64,000 nt of DNA, from assembly GCF_036192275.1 (NCBI RefSeq), contig NZ_CP108088.1, positions 4,651,501-4,715,500 on the forward strand. Direction: 5' to 3'. Every line of letters begins with the position of its first letter. Position 1 is the stretch's first letter. Under the pieces are notes generated by a model that was given only the letters and a program-made list of their open reading frames with translations, was not told the origin of the DNA and made no database searches. The stretch is from Streptomyces sp. NBC_00250 (lineage in GTDB: Bacteria > Actinomycetota > Actinomycetes > Streptomycetales > Streptomycetaceae). The position numbers and the translations under genes are program-made. Of the stretch, positions 1 through 7,681 are shown piece by piece.

Positions 1-2
1 TG

Positions 3-221
3 ATCGATGCCGGAGCGCCCTGGCGGGATCGCCTCGGCGCGATCACGGCACCGACACTCGTCCTGCACGGCACCGAGGACCCGCTGTTCCCGCTGGAACA
101 CGGGCGGGCGCTCGCCGCCGAGGTCCCCGGCGCCGGCTTCCTCGCCATGGAGCGGACCGGCCACGAGGTGTTCCCCCGCGAGGTCTGGGACGTGGTCGTT
201 CCCGCGCTCCTCCGGCTGTAG
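3..221 (+). CDS. alpha/beta hydrolase, C-terminal fragment (5' end outside window)
   Basis: An open frame enters from the left edge and stops with TAG at 219-221, giving about 72 residues. It reads APTLVLHGTEDPLFPLEHG, then a TGHEVF segment. This is the usual C-terminal part of an alpha/beta hydrolase: a strand leading to the acid residue (GTEDP) and the catalytic His (GHE) before the last helix. The nucleophile elbow lies upstream, outside the window. The substrate cannot be inferred. The neighbouring gene on the other strand is also an alpha/beta hydrolase, but the two need not be related. Confidence 0.75.
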   Translation: MDAGAPWRDRLGAITAPTLVLHGTEDPLFPLEHGRALAAEVPGAGFLAMERTGHEVFPREVWDVVVPALLRL

Positions 222-371
222 GTTCTCCGGTTCGCTGCCCTCCGGGGACTCTGCGACCTGCCGTTCTTCCCTCTGGCTCAGACAGTTCCGGATCGGTTCG
301 GTCTCAGCACCGTGTCAGTCGTGTCGGTTCCTCTGACGGTCCTCGGCATGGTTGCCCAGGGCGAGTGGGAT

Positions 372-1208
372 TCAGGCACGGAGGGCCTTCCGCAGGAGTT
401 CGCCGAACTCTGCCGGGTGTGTGGTCAGTCCGGTGTGCCCGCCGGGGAAGTGCCGGAGTTCCATGCCAAGACGATCGGCAAGAAAAGCGGCCGGACGGTA
501 GGGCAGCTCGCCGCGTGAGTCCTCGCCGCATGCGAGGACGAGCCGGTCCGACAGCGCCGCCATTCGGTGGATGTCCGGCGCGTAGGACATGAAACTCGGC
601 ACGATGCGGCCGACGAAGTACGGCAGGTTCGCCATCGTCTGCTCGGCCCGCGCCGCCGCTTGGGGCGGAAGTTCGATCTCGGCCTCCGGCTCGGTGGCCT
701 CACCGTCCTTCTTCAGCCCGGCGGCGAACTCGGCCATCGCCGGCATGAGCCCCTGCGTGCGGAAGGTCTCCTTCACACGGGCGATGAGCGCGCGATGCTC
801 GGAGGCGTCCGGAAGGACCTCCACCAACGGGGGCTCGTGCGCCACGACGCGTGCGACGCGTTCGGGATGGGCGGTGAGCAAGTGCACTGCGACGATCGCG
901 CCCGAGCTGGCGCCGAACACTCGGGCGGGCTCACGGGGCGACATCAGCTCCAGGATCCGGAACGCGTCGTCGGCGTGCTCGACCACGTGCTGCTCGGCGT
1001 CGGGATCGTCCAGCGTGCTGCGGGACATGCCGCGCGGGTCGTAGGTCGCGACGGTGTACTCCGTGGCCAGGCCGTCGGCGATGCCGTCGAAGGAGGCCGC
1101 GCCGCCCGTCCCGCCGGGGATCAGCAGCAGGAGCGGGCCCTGGCCGCGCACTTCGTAGTGCAGGGTCGCGCCGTTCACACGCAGGCTGCCCATGGTCGGG
1201 GCGGTCAT
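372..1208 (-). CDS. alpha/beta hydrolase
   Basis: A 278-residue single-domain alpha/beta hydrolase. Visible motifs are the oxyanion-hole PGG at about 31-33, the nucleophile elbow GASSG at 99-103 (Ser101) and the catalytic His in FPGGHTG (about His258). An acidic residue in the ACGEDS segment is the likely third triad member. There is no signal peptide, so it is probably a cytoplasmic esterase, lactonase or haloperoxidase-like enzyme. Its ATG overlaps the stop of the upstream tetR by four bases, so the two are translationally coupled. That suggests the hydrolase acts on, or detoxifies, the ligand of that regulator (inference). Substrate unknown. Confidence 0.85.
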   Translation of the reverse strand: MTAPTMGSLRVNGATLHYEVRGQGPLLLLIPGGTGGAASFDGIADGLATEYTVATYDPRGMSRSTLDDPDAEQHVVEHADDAFRILELMSPREPARVFGASSGAIVAVHLLTAHPERVARVVAHEPPLVEVLPDASEHRALIARVKETFRTQGLMPAMAEFAAGLKKDGEATEPEAEIELPPQAAARAEQTMANLPYFVGRIVPSFMSYAPDIHRMAALSDRLVLACGEDSRGELPYRPAAFLADRLGMELRHFPGGHTGLTTHPAEFGELLRKALRA

Positions 1209-1798
1209 GAGGAATCTCCTTCTCGGGACGGGGGCCAGTGCTCCAGGAGGGTGTGCAGGGCGTCGAGCGCACGGACCCAGGACTGCTGCGGCGCACGCGC
1301 GTGCGCGAACCCGCCCGCGGCCTCCAAGGCGACGAAACCGTGGAACGTGCTGCGCAGCAGCCGGACCGCGTCGGTCAGGTCGGGCTCGGTCAGCCCGTAG
1401 CCGCGCAGCATGCCGTAGGTCAGTTCGACCGCACGCCGGGGTCCGGATGCCTTCGCGGCCAGCTCAGGGTCGATCCGGATCGGGGTCTGCGTCGCTGTGT
1501 ACCGGCCCGGGTGGGTGTGGGCGTACTCCCGCCAGGCGTTCGCAAAGGCGACCAGAGCGTCTCTGCCCGACCGGCCGGCGGTCGCCTCCGCGATGCGGAT
1601 GGTCTTCTCGTCCGCCGCCAGAAGCGCGATCCGTCCCCGCAGGTCCTCCAGGTTGCGGACGTGCGTGTAGAGGCTCGCGTCCTTCACGCCCAGCCGCCGC
1701 GCGACCTGCGACATGGTCACCTGGTCGAGTCCGACCTCGTCCGCCAGCTCGGCACCCGCGATCGTGACCCGCTCCGCCGTCAGCCCGGCACGCACCAT
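1205..1798 (-). CDS. TetR-family transcriptional regulator (WHG-type C-terminal domain)
   Basis: 197 residues. The N-terminal helix-turn-helix spans about 27-47 (SQVARRLGVKDASLYTHVRN), as in TetR repressors. The C-terminal part resembles the TetR_C WHG ligand-binding domain. The ATG at 1796-1798 follows a strong GAGGAGG ribosome site. A 35-bp palindrome lies directly upstream over a good promoter, so autorepression of the tetR-hydrolase operon is the simplest model. Ligand unknown; it is likely a small hydrophobic compound that is a substrate of the coupled hydrolase. Confidence 0.88.
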   Translation of the reverse strand: MVRAGLTAERVTIAGAELADEVGLDQVTMSQVARRLGVKDASLYTHVRNLEDLRGRIALLAADEKTIRIAEATAGRSGRDALVAFANAWREYAHTHPGRYTATQTPIRIDPELAAKASGPRRAVELTYGMLRGYGLTEPDLTDAVRLLRSTFHGFVALEAAGGFAHARAPQQSWVRALDALHTLLEHWPPSREGDSS

Positions 1799-1816
1799 GT
1801 GCCCCTCCTCACATCG

Positions 1817-1851
1817 CCTAGGACCCCTAGGTATAACCTAGAGGTCCTAGG
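1817..1851. promoter_or_regulatory. 35-bp palindromic operator overlapping the tetR promoter
   Basis: The arms 1817-1825 (CCTAGGACC) and 1843-1851 (GGTCCTAGG) are perfect reverse complements. The palindrome continues inward with only one mismatched pair (1826/1842) before the centre at 1834. It contains repeated CCTAGG half-sites, as expected for two TetR dimers. It covers the spacer and -10 of the promoter reading left into tetR, so binding would block transcription. Confidence 0.75.
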
Positions 1852-1858
1852 GAAGCAA
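1830..1858 (-). promoter_or_regulatory. promoter of the tetR-hydrolase operon
   Basis: On the minus strand, TTGCTT (1853-1858) and TATACC (1830-1835) are separated by exactly 17 bp, a good housekeeping-sigma match. The start codon lies about 32 bp beyond the -10. The operator palindrome sits on the spacer and -10. Confidence 0.6.
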
Positions 1859-1882
1859 GGTGAGGCTCTACGGCCGGCGAGG

Positions 1883-3364
1883 TCAGGTCTGAGCCATGTC
1901 CACGAAACGGGAGTAGTGGCCCTGGAAGGCCACGGTGATCGTGGCCGTCGGGCCGTTACGGTGCTTGCCCACGATGATGTCGGCCTCGCCCGCTCGCGGG
2001 GACTCCTTCTCGTAGGCGTCCTCGCGGTGCAGCAGGATCACCATGTCGGCGTCCTGCTCGATCGAGCCGGACTCACGCAGGTCGGAGACCATCGGCTTCT
2101 TGTCGGTGCGCTGCTCGGGGCCACGGTTCAGCTGGGAGAGCGCGATCACGGGCAGCTCAAGCTCCTTGGCGAGGAGCTTGAGGTTTCGCGACATGTCGGA
2201 GACCTCTTGCTGACGGCTCTCCTGGCGCTTCGAGCCACCGGACTGCATCAGCTGCAGATAGTCGATGATGACGAGCTTGAGCCCGTTGCGCTGCTTGAGC
2301 CGGCGGCACTTCGCCCGGATCTCCATCATCGACAGGTTCGGGGAGTCGTCGATGTAGAGCGGGGCCTGTGAGACGTCCGGCATCCGGCGGGCCAGGCGGG
2401 TCCAGTCCTCGTCGGTCATCGTGCCGGAGCGCATGTGGTGCAGCGCGACCCGTGCCTCCGCCGAGAGCAGACGCATGGCGATCTCGTTGCGGCCCATTTC
2501 GAGGGAGAAGATGACGCTGGGCAGGTTGTGCTTGATGGACGCCGCCCGGGCGAAGTCCAGGGCGAGGGTCGACTTACCCATGGCGGGACGGGCCGCGATG
2601 ATGATCATCTGACCGGGGTGCAGACCGTTGGTGAGCGAGTCCAGGTCGGTGAAACCGGTGGGTACACCGGTCATCTCACCGCTGCGGGAGCCGATCGCCT
2701 CGATCTCGTCGAGCGCCCCCTCCATGATGTCGCCGAGCGGCAGATAGTCCTCGGTGGTGCGCTGCTCGGTGACCGCGTAGATCTCGGCCTGGGCCGAGTT
2801 CACGATCTCGTCGACGTCTCCGTCGGCCGCGTATCCCATCTGCGTGATCTTGGTGCCTGCCTCGACGAGCCGTCGCAGGACGGCCCGCTCGTGGACGATC
2901 TCCGCGTAGTACGAGGCGTTGGCCGCGGTCGGGACCGACTGGACCAGGGTGTGGAGATAGGAGGCGCCGCCGACCCGGGTGATCTCGCCGCGCTTGGTGA
3001 GCTCGGCGCCGACCGTGATCGGGTCGGCCGGCTCGCCCTTGGCGTAGAGGTCGAGGATGGCGGAGTAGACGGTCTCGTGGGCGGGCTTGTAGAAGTCGTT
3101 GCCCTTGATGATCTCCACGACGTCCGCGATGGCGTCCTTGGAGAGCAGCATGCCGCCGAGGACGGACTGCTCGGCGTCGAGGTCCTGCGGGGGAACGCGC
3201 TCGAAGCCGGAGAGCCCTCCGTCCCACGGCCCCTCGTTGCCCCGCTCGTGCTGGTCGTCGCGCCCGCGGCCGCGACCACGCCCTTCGCCTCGGGTTCGGG
3301 TGGGCAGTCGGTCACTTGGTCCGCTGTCGGCCCAAGGGTCGTCCATGGGCTCGGGAACGCTCAC
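1883..3364 (-). CDS. dnaB: replicative DNA helicase DnaB
   Basis: 493 residues from GTG at 3362-3364, chosen because GGAGGTG lies 8-9 nt upstream. It unwinds DNA at the fork as a hexameric 5'-3' helicase. Visible parts are an actinobacterial charged, Arg/Gly-rich N-terminal extension (about 1-55), the DnaB_N domain starting at PQDLDAEQSVLGGML, and the RecA-like domain with Walker A ARPAMGKST (about 258-266) and Walker B/H4 VIIDYLQLM. No intein is present; the C-domain is continuous. The gene reads away from oriC, 33 kb to its left. Its upstream region carries DnaA boxes, which may link helicase supply to DnaA (inference). The loader candidate dciA is at 42727. Confidence 0.97.
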   Translation of the reverse strand: MSVPEPMDDPWADSGPSDRLPTRTRGEGRGRGRGRDDQHERGNEGPWDGGLSGFERVPPQDLDAEQSVLGGMLLSKDAIADVVEIIKGNDFYKPAHETVYSAILDLYAKGEPADPITVGAELTKRGEITRVGGASYLHTLVQSVPTAANASYYAEIVHERAVLRRLVEAGTKITQMGYAADGDVDEIVNSAQAEIYAVTEQRTTEDYLPLGDIMEGALDEIEAIGSRSGEMTGVPTGFTDLDSLTNGLHPGQMIIIAARPAMGKSTLALDFARAASIKHNLPSVIFSLEMGRNEIAMRLLSAEARVALHHMRSGTMTDEDWTRLARRMPDVSQAPLYIDDSPNLSMMEIRAKCRRLKQRNGLKLVIIDYLQLMQSGGSKRQESRQQEVSDMSRNLKLLAKELELPVIALSQLNRGPEQRTDKKPMVSDLRESGSIEQDADMVILLHREDAYEKESPRAGEADIIVGKHRNGPTATITVAFQGHYSRFVDMAQT

Positions 3365-3511
3365 CAAGCACCTCCTCCCGTCCGCTCCGCGGACCTCGCC
3401 GTGCCACTCTTTCTTACGCCACGGGCTTGATCAACGAGTGGCTTTGCGACCGCTTCTGGCGCGTCGGGCGCCGGTCCACGGTAGGCCCGCGAGGGGCGTC
3501 AGCCAATCTGG

Positions 3512-3600
3512 TTATCCACAGGCCCTGTGGGTGAAGGGCCAGAGTCTGTGGAGAACTCGCCGGAACCTGTGCACGGACCGGGGGACAGCCATGTGGACAA
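3512..3600. promoter_or_regulatory. DnaA-box cluster in the dnaB-MATE intergenic region
   Basis: The 3365-3787 spacer separates the divergent dnaB and MATE genes. It holds a perfect TTATCCACA at 3512-3520, a perfect inverted TTGTCCACA at 3592-3600, and a one-mismatch site TGTGGAGAA at 3547-3555. More TGTGG motifs follow to 3770. TTGTCCACA is the preferred Streptomyces DnaA box. Two exact boxes plus near-boxes within 90 bp is unlikely by chance at this GC content. The site may regulate dnaB or titrate DnaA. Confidence 0.65.
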
Positions 3601-3744
3601 ACTCATAAACCCCCCGACCTCATGGGCCTGACCTGCCCTTTTCCCATCCGGGGGCTGTGGGGGAGAAAAACTTTTGCCCCTGGGCCAAGATCAGAACAAA
3701 CGACCCACACCCGAAGCGCCTTGCCCCTCGAAAGTAAGGATCAC

Positions 3745-3787
3745 AGATGCATTGCATCTCTTACCTGTGGAAGATTAGATTGACCCC
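3745..3787 (+). promoter_or_regulatory. probable leaderless promoter of the MATE gene with overlapping palindrome
   Basis: TTGCAT (3752-3757), an 18-bp spacer and TAGATT (3776-3781) form a promoter whose start site would fall on or next to the A of the ATG at 3788. That predicts a leaderless mRNA, and there is no Shine-Dalgarno sequence. A perfect 15-bp inverted repeat, AGATGCA-T-TGCATCT (3745-3759), covers the -35 element and is a good candidate operator for an efflux regulator. Confidence 0.55.
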
Positions 3788-5125
3788 ATGACCCAGGCCC
3801 CCGAGACCTCCCAGGCCGTCCGCCGACAGCACGACCGCGAGATCGTCTCCCTCGCCCTGCCGGCCTTCGGCGCTCTCGTCGCCGAGCCGCTCTTCCTCAT
3901 GGTCGACAGCGCCATCGTCGGCCATCTCGGCACCCCCCAGCTCGCGGGTCTCGCCATCGCCGCCGCTCTGCTGTCCACCGCCGTCAGCGTCTTCGTCTTC
4001 CTGGCCTACGCCACCACGGCCGCCGTCGCCCGCCGCGTCGGCGCCGGAGACCTCCAGGCCGCCATCCGGCAGGGCATGGACGGCATCTGGCTCGCCCTCC
4101 TCCTCGGCGCCGCCGTCGTCGTGCTGACGCTGCCCACGGCACCGTGGCTCGTCGATGTCTTCGGAGCCTCCGACACCGCGGCTCCGTACGCCATCACGTA
4201 CCTGCGGATCTCCAGCCTCGGCATCCCCGCGATGCTGGTGGTCCTGGCCGCGACCGGCGTCCTGCGCGGTCTTCAGGACACCCGTACGCCGCTCTACGTG
4301 GCCATCGGCGGCTTCGCCGCCAACGGCGCGCTCAACATCGGGCTGGTCTACGGGGCCGGTCTGGGGATCGCGGGCTCCGCCTGGGGCACGGTCATCGCCC
4401 AGTGCGGCATGGCCGCCGCCTACCTCGTCGTGGTCGTACGGGGCGCCCGGCGCCACGGAGCGTCCCTCCGCCCCGACTCGGCCGGCATACGCGCCTCCGC
4501 CCAGGCCGGTGTCCCACTCCTCGTCCGTACGCTCTCGCTCCGCGCAGTCCTGTTGATCGCCACGGCGGTCGCGGCCCGAATGGGCGACGCGGAGGTCGCC
4601 GCCCACCAGATCATCCTGTCCCTGTGGAGTCTGATGGCCTTCGCCCTCGACGCGATCGCCATCGCGGGCCAGGCCATCATCGGGCGCTATCTCGGTGCGG
4701 ACGACGCCGAGGGCGCACGCCAGGTCTGCCGCCGCATGATCCAGTGGGGCGTGGTGTCCGGTGTGGTCCTGGGCGCGCTGCTCATCGTCGCCCGCCCTCT
4801 GTTCATCCCGCTCTTCACCGGCGACGCCACCGTCCAGGACACCCTGCTCCCCGCCTTGCTCGTCGTCGCACTCTCGCAGCCGATCTCCGGGGTCGTCTTC
4901 GTCCTCGACGGTGTCCTGATGGGCGCGGGGGACGGCCCCTACCTGGCCTGGGCCATGCTGCTGACGCTGGCCGTCTTCGCCCCGGTCGCTCTCGCGATCC
5001 CGGCGCTCGGCGGCGGGCTGACGGCGCTCTGGTGGGCGATGACGCTGATGATGTCGGTCCGGATGGCCACGCTCTGGCTCCGCTCCCGCTCGGGACGCTG
5101 GATCGTCACCGGCGCCACACGCTGA
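3788..5125 (+). CDS. MATE-family multidrug/toxin exporter (DinF-like)
   Basis: 445 residues with about 12 hydrophobic segments in two homologous halves. The N-terminal FLMVDSAIVGHLGTPQLAG segment is the characteristic MATE/DinF start of TM1-TM2. The protein should be a cation-coupled antiporter in the cytoplasmic membrane, exporting drugs or metabolites. ATG was chosen because the likely promoter places the transcript start at this codon. It is divergent from dnaB and ends 3 bp before a tandem pair of parS sites. Substrate unknown. Confidence 0.92.
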   Translation: MTQAPETSQAVRRQHDREIVSLALPAFGALVAEPLFLMVDSAIVGHLGTPQLAGLAIAAALLSTAVSVFVFLAYATTAAVARRVGAGDLQAAIRQGMDGIWLALLLGAAVVVLTLPTAPWLVDVFGASDTAAPYAITYLRISSLGIPAMLVVLAATGVLRGLQDTRTPLYVAIGGFAANGALNIGLVYGAGLGIAGSAWGTVIAQCGMAAAYLVVVVRGARRHGASLRPDSAGIRASAQAGVPLLVRTLSLRAVLLIATAVAARMGDAEVAAHQIILSLWSLMAFALDAIAIAGQAIIGRYLGADDAEGARQVCRRMIQWGVVSGVVLGALLIVARPLFIPLFTGDATVQDTLLPALLVVALSQPISGVVFVLDGVLMGAGDGPYLAWAMLLTLAVFAPVALAIPALGGGLTALWWAMTLMMSVRMATLWLRSRSGRWIVTGATR

Positions 5126-5127
5126 AT

Positions 5128-5160
5128 GTTTCACGTGAAACGTCCGGTTTCACGTGAAAC
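5128..5160. other. two tandem parS sites
   Basis: Perfect GTTTCACGTGAAAC palindromes lie at 5128-5141 and 5147-5160, 19 bp centre to centre. This is the Streptomyces ParB-binding sequence. They sit just after the MATE stop codon and before a bidirectional terminator, so they are intergenic. Confidence 0.95.
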
Positions 5161-5180
5161 GACGGCAGCCGACACAGCGG

Positions 5181-5210
5181 AAGGGCCGCACCCCGAGGGG
5201 TGCGGCCCTT
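5181..5210. terminator. bidirectional terminator between MATE gene and rplI
   Basis: A 14-bp perfect inverted repeat, AAGGGCCGCACCCC (5181-5194) against GGGGTGCGGCCCTT (5197-5210), closes with almost no loop. It lies between the convergent MATE gene and the rpsF-ssb-rpsR-rplI operon and can serve both. Confidence 0.85.
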
Positions 5211-5244
5211 CCTCACTGCTGAGCGCAGACTGCCAGGGGCAGCG

Positions 5245-5691
5245 TTACGCGGCGACGATCTCGACGCCGAGCTTCGCGGCCACGTCGGCGTGCAGACGCA
5301 CGGACACCTGGTGCGAGCCCAGGGTCTTGATCGGCGAACCGAGCTCGACGCGACGCTTGTCGACGTCGGGGCCACCCGCGGCCTTGATCGCCGAGGCGAT
5401 GTCGGCCGGGGTCACGGAGCCGAAGAGACGGCCGGCGTCGCCGGAGCGAACGGCCAGGCGCACCTTCGTACCCTCGAGGCGGGCCTTGATCTCGTTGGCC
5501 TGCTCGATGGTCGCGATCTCGTGGATCTTGCGGGCGCGGCGGATCTGCGCCACGTCCTGCTCGCCACCCTTGGTCCAGCGGATCGCGAAACCACGCGGGA
5601 CCAGGTAGTTGCGGGCGTAGCCGTCCTTGACGTCGACGACGTCGCCGGCGGTGCCGAGGCCGGAGACCTCGTGGGTCAGGATGATCTTCAT
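5245..5691 (-). CDS. rplI: 50S ribosomal protein L9
   Basis: 148 residues starting [19 protein letters not shown], the standard L9 N-domain that binds 23S rRNA. It continues with the [12 protein letters not shown] signature, a long connecting helix and the C-terminal domain ending LGVEIVAA. Length is normal. It is the last gene of rpsF-ssb-rpsR-rplI and ends before the shared terminator. Confidence 0.98.
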   Translation of the reverse strand: MKIILTHEVSGLGTAGDVVDVKDGYARNYLVPRGFAIRWTKGGEQDVAQIRRARKIHEIATIEQANEIKARLEGTKVRLAVRSGDAGRLFGSVTPADIASAIKAAGGPDVDKRRVELGSPIKTLGSHQVSVRLHADVAAKLGVEIVAA

Positions 5692-5709
5692 TATTCGGTC
5701 ACCCTTTCC

Positions 5710-5946
5710 TTATCGCGCGGTGGACGTGTAGGGCAGCAGCGCCATCTCACGGCTGTTCTTGACGGCCGTGGCGACGTCACGCTGGTGCTGCGTGCAGTTG
5801 CCGGTCACGCGGCGGGCACGGATCTTGCCGCGGTCGGAAATGAACTTCCGCAGCATGTTCGTGTCCTTGTAGTCCACGTAGACGGTCTTGTCCTTGCAGA
5901 ACGCGCAGACCTTCTTCTTAGGCTTGCGCACAGGCGGCTTCGCCAT
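5710..5946 (-). CDS. rpsR: 30S ribosomal protein S18
   Basis: 78 residues starting [17 protein letters not shown], with the conserved [18 protein letters not shown] core that binds 16S rRNA next to S6. It keeps cysteines (CAFC at about 14-17 and a later GNC), so it is a Cys-containing S18 that could bind zinc. Streptomyces usually also have a Cys-free S18 copy elsewhere, under zinc control. It lies between ssb and rplI, 18 bp from rplI. Confidence 0.97.
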   Translation of the reverse strand: MAKPPVRKPKKKVCAFCKDKTVYVDYKDTNMLRKFISDRGKIRARRVTGNCTQHQRDVATAVKNSREMALLPYTSTAR

Positions 5947-6001
5947 GGTGTTTCTCCTGTGTGATCAAGAATGGGGGTACGAGCTGCTTCGAGGGCGTGC
6001 C

Positions 6002-6598
6002 CTAGAAGGGGGGCTCGTCCGAGTAGCCGCCGCCGGAGTTTCCACCCCAGCTGCCACCGCTGCCCTGCTGCTGGCCGCCGCCGGAGGAGGAGGGACCGCC
6101 GGTCGCCCACGGGTCGTCGGCGGGAGCACCGCCACCACCCTGCTGGCCACCGCCGGAGTTTCCACCCCAGCTGCCACCGCCGCCGGCCTGCTGGCCGCCG
6201 CCGCCCCCGCCGTAACCACCCTGGCCGCCTCGACCGGTGGTCTTGGTGACCTTGGCCGTGGCGTTCTTGAGGCTGGGGCCGACTTCCTCGACATCCAGCT
6301 CGTAGACCGTGCGCTTGACGCCCTCACGGTCCTCATAGGACCGCTGCTTCAGCCGGCCCTGCACGACGACGCGCATGCCTCGCTGAAGCGACTCGGCGAC
6401 GTTCTCCGCCGCCTGACGCCAGACCGAGCAGGTGAGGAAGAGGCTTTCGCCGTCCTTCCACTCATTGGTCTGACGGTCGAAGGTGCGGGGGGTGGACGCG
6501 ATACGGAACTTCGCGACCGCCGCACCGGACGGGGTGAAGCGCAGCTCGGGGTCGTCGACAAGATTGCCGACGACCGTGATGACGGTCTCGCCTGCCAT
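6002..6598 (-). CDS. ssb: single-stranded DNA-binding protein
   Basis: 198 residues. The OB fold occupies about 1-110 ([21 protein letters not shown] to the [16 protein letters not shown] segment). A Gly/Gln/Ser-rich linker follows, and the acidic tip SDEPPF recruits replication and repair partners. It coats single-stranded DNA as a tetramer during replication and repair. The linker contains an exact 30-bp direct repeat. Its position between rpsF and rpsR is conserved across most bacteria. Confidence 0.97.
   Translation of the reverse strand: MAGETVITVVGNLVDDPELRFTPSGAAVAKFRIASTPRTFDRQTNEWKDGESLFLTCSVWRQAAENVAESLQRGMRVVVQGRLKQRSYEDREGVKRTVYELDVEEVGPSLKNATAKVTKTTGRGGQGGYGGGGGGQQAGGGGSWGGNSGGGQQGGGGAPADDPWATGGPSSSGGGQQQGSGGSWGGNSGGGYSDEPPF
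6030..6179. repeat. exact 30-bp direct repeat inside the ssb linker
   Basis: The same 30 bases occur at 6030-6059 and 6150-6179, 120 bp apart and in frame. Each encodes a [14 protein letters not shown] segment of the SSB linker. The identity is at the nucleotide level, which suggests recent duplication or gene conversion within the disordered region. Confidence 0.85.
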
Positions 6599-6672
6599 GG
6601 GGGAACCTCTCGGCGGGATTGCTTCTGGCTGCTTTGTTGCTACTCGGATCCGATGACCACTGAGCTAGACGC

Positions 6673-6963
6673 TCAGTGGGTCTCGGGACGGAGGACCTTG
6701 GTCCGGAGGACCGACTCGTTCAGGTTGAGCTGTCGGTCGAGCTCCTTGACGACTGCAGGCTCGGCCTGCAGGTCGATGACCGAGTAGATGCCCTCGGGCT
6801 TCTTCTTGATCTCGTAGGCGAGACGACGACGGCCCCAGGTGTCGACCTTCTCGACCTTTCCGTTGCCCTCACGGACGACGGAAAGGAAGTTCTCGATCAG
6901 CGGGGAGACAGCGCGCTCCTCGAGATCGGGGTCGAGGATGACCATCACTTCGTAGTGACGCAT
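6673..6963 (-). CDS. rpsF: 30S ribosomal protein S6
   Basis: 96 residues from ATG at 6961-6963 ([19 protein letters not shown]). A very strong AAGGAGGTG lies 8 nt upstream and fixes this start; a longer open frame upstream is spurious. S6 binds S18 on the 30S platform. It is the first gene of the rpsF-ssb-rpsR-rplI operon, divergent from the small membrane protein gene. Confidence 0.97.
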   Translation of the reverse strand: MRHYEVMVILDPDLEERAVSPLIENFLSVVREGNGKVEKVDTWGRRRLAYEIKKKPEGIYSVIDLQAEPAVVKELDRQLNLNESVLRTKVLRPETH

Positions 6964-7247
6964 GTGGAACCCACCTCCTTTGGACTCAGCGGCCACGGTC
7001 GTTCCGTGGCAGGAGGGTCGTGATGCGTAAGCAACGGTATCCGCCACCACTGACAGTCCCCCTCGGCGAACGAGGGGCACTGCCGGGATCCAGACGGACC
7101 AGGGCAGACACCGGTGCAGACCGTACAGAGTACCCGCTCATCGCCCTGCGGTTGAAATTCACTGGTGAGGGGACGCAATCTGTACACAACGGATGTCGGC
7201 GGCGCTACGATGCGCCGCCTTCCGGCAGCTACGCCAGGAGGTGCCCC

Positions 7248-7562
7248 ATGGCACAGGCAATGCGACCCGACCCCGGCCACTCCCTCTTCGCCACCGACGG
7301 CAAACCGCACCCCATCCAGGACACCCTGGTCGGAGTGACGCTGGTCCTCGGCGTCATCGCCTTCGTCACCGCGCAGTTCCACAACCTGCACCTACTGAGT
7401 TCCTGGACGGGGCTCATCGGCATCCTGACCGGCGGCTACGGACAGTTCATCTCCGTGACGACCCGCGAGCGCTTCCTGCTGATCCTCGGACTCGGCGCCT
7501 CGGCGTTCGGCTTCTACCTCGGTATGGCCCACGGCGGGCTCTTCGGCGGCGTCGTCAGCTGA
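7248..7562 (+). CDS. small integral membrane protein, conserved in Streptomyces
   Basis: 104 residues from ATG at 7248, preceded by AGGAGGTG. A hydrophilic N-terminus of about 25 residues (containing HPIQDTLVG) is followed by three hydrophobic segments: TLVLGVIAFVTAQF, SSWTGLIGILTGGYGQF and LLILGLGASAFGFYLGMAHGG. No catalytic motif is visible. It sits between the ribosomal operon and femX. Function unknown; it could serve the cell envelope, since the next genes do (weak inference). Confidence 0.8.
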   Translation: MAQAMRPDPGHSLFATDGKPHPIQDTLVGVTLVLGVIAFVTAQFHNLHLLSSWTGLIGILTGGYGQFISVTTRERFLLILGLGASAFGFYLGMAHGGLFGGVVS

Positions 7563-7681
7563 GCCGAACGGCACGTCAGGGCGTACACGCCCATCCGGGG
7601 CGCTCCCCGGTCACAGTAGGCTTCGGCGCGAGAGCCGGAGCCCCTGACCGATGGGGACACACCTGCCGAGGAGCGCCCCGC

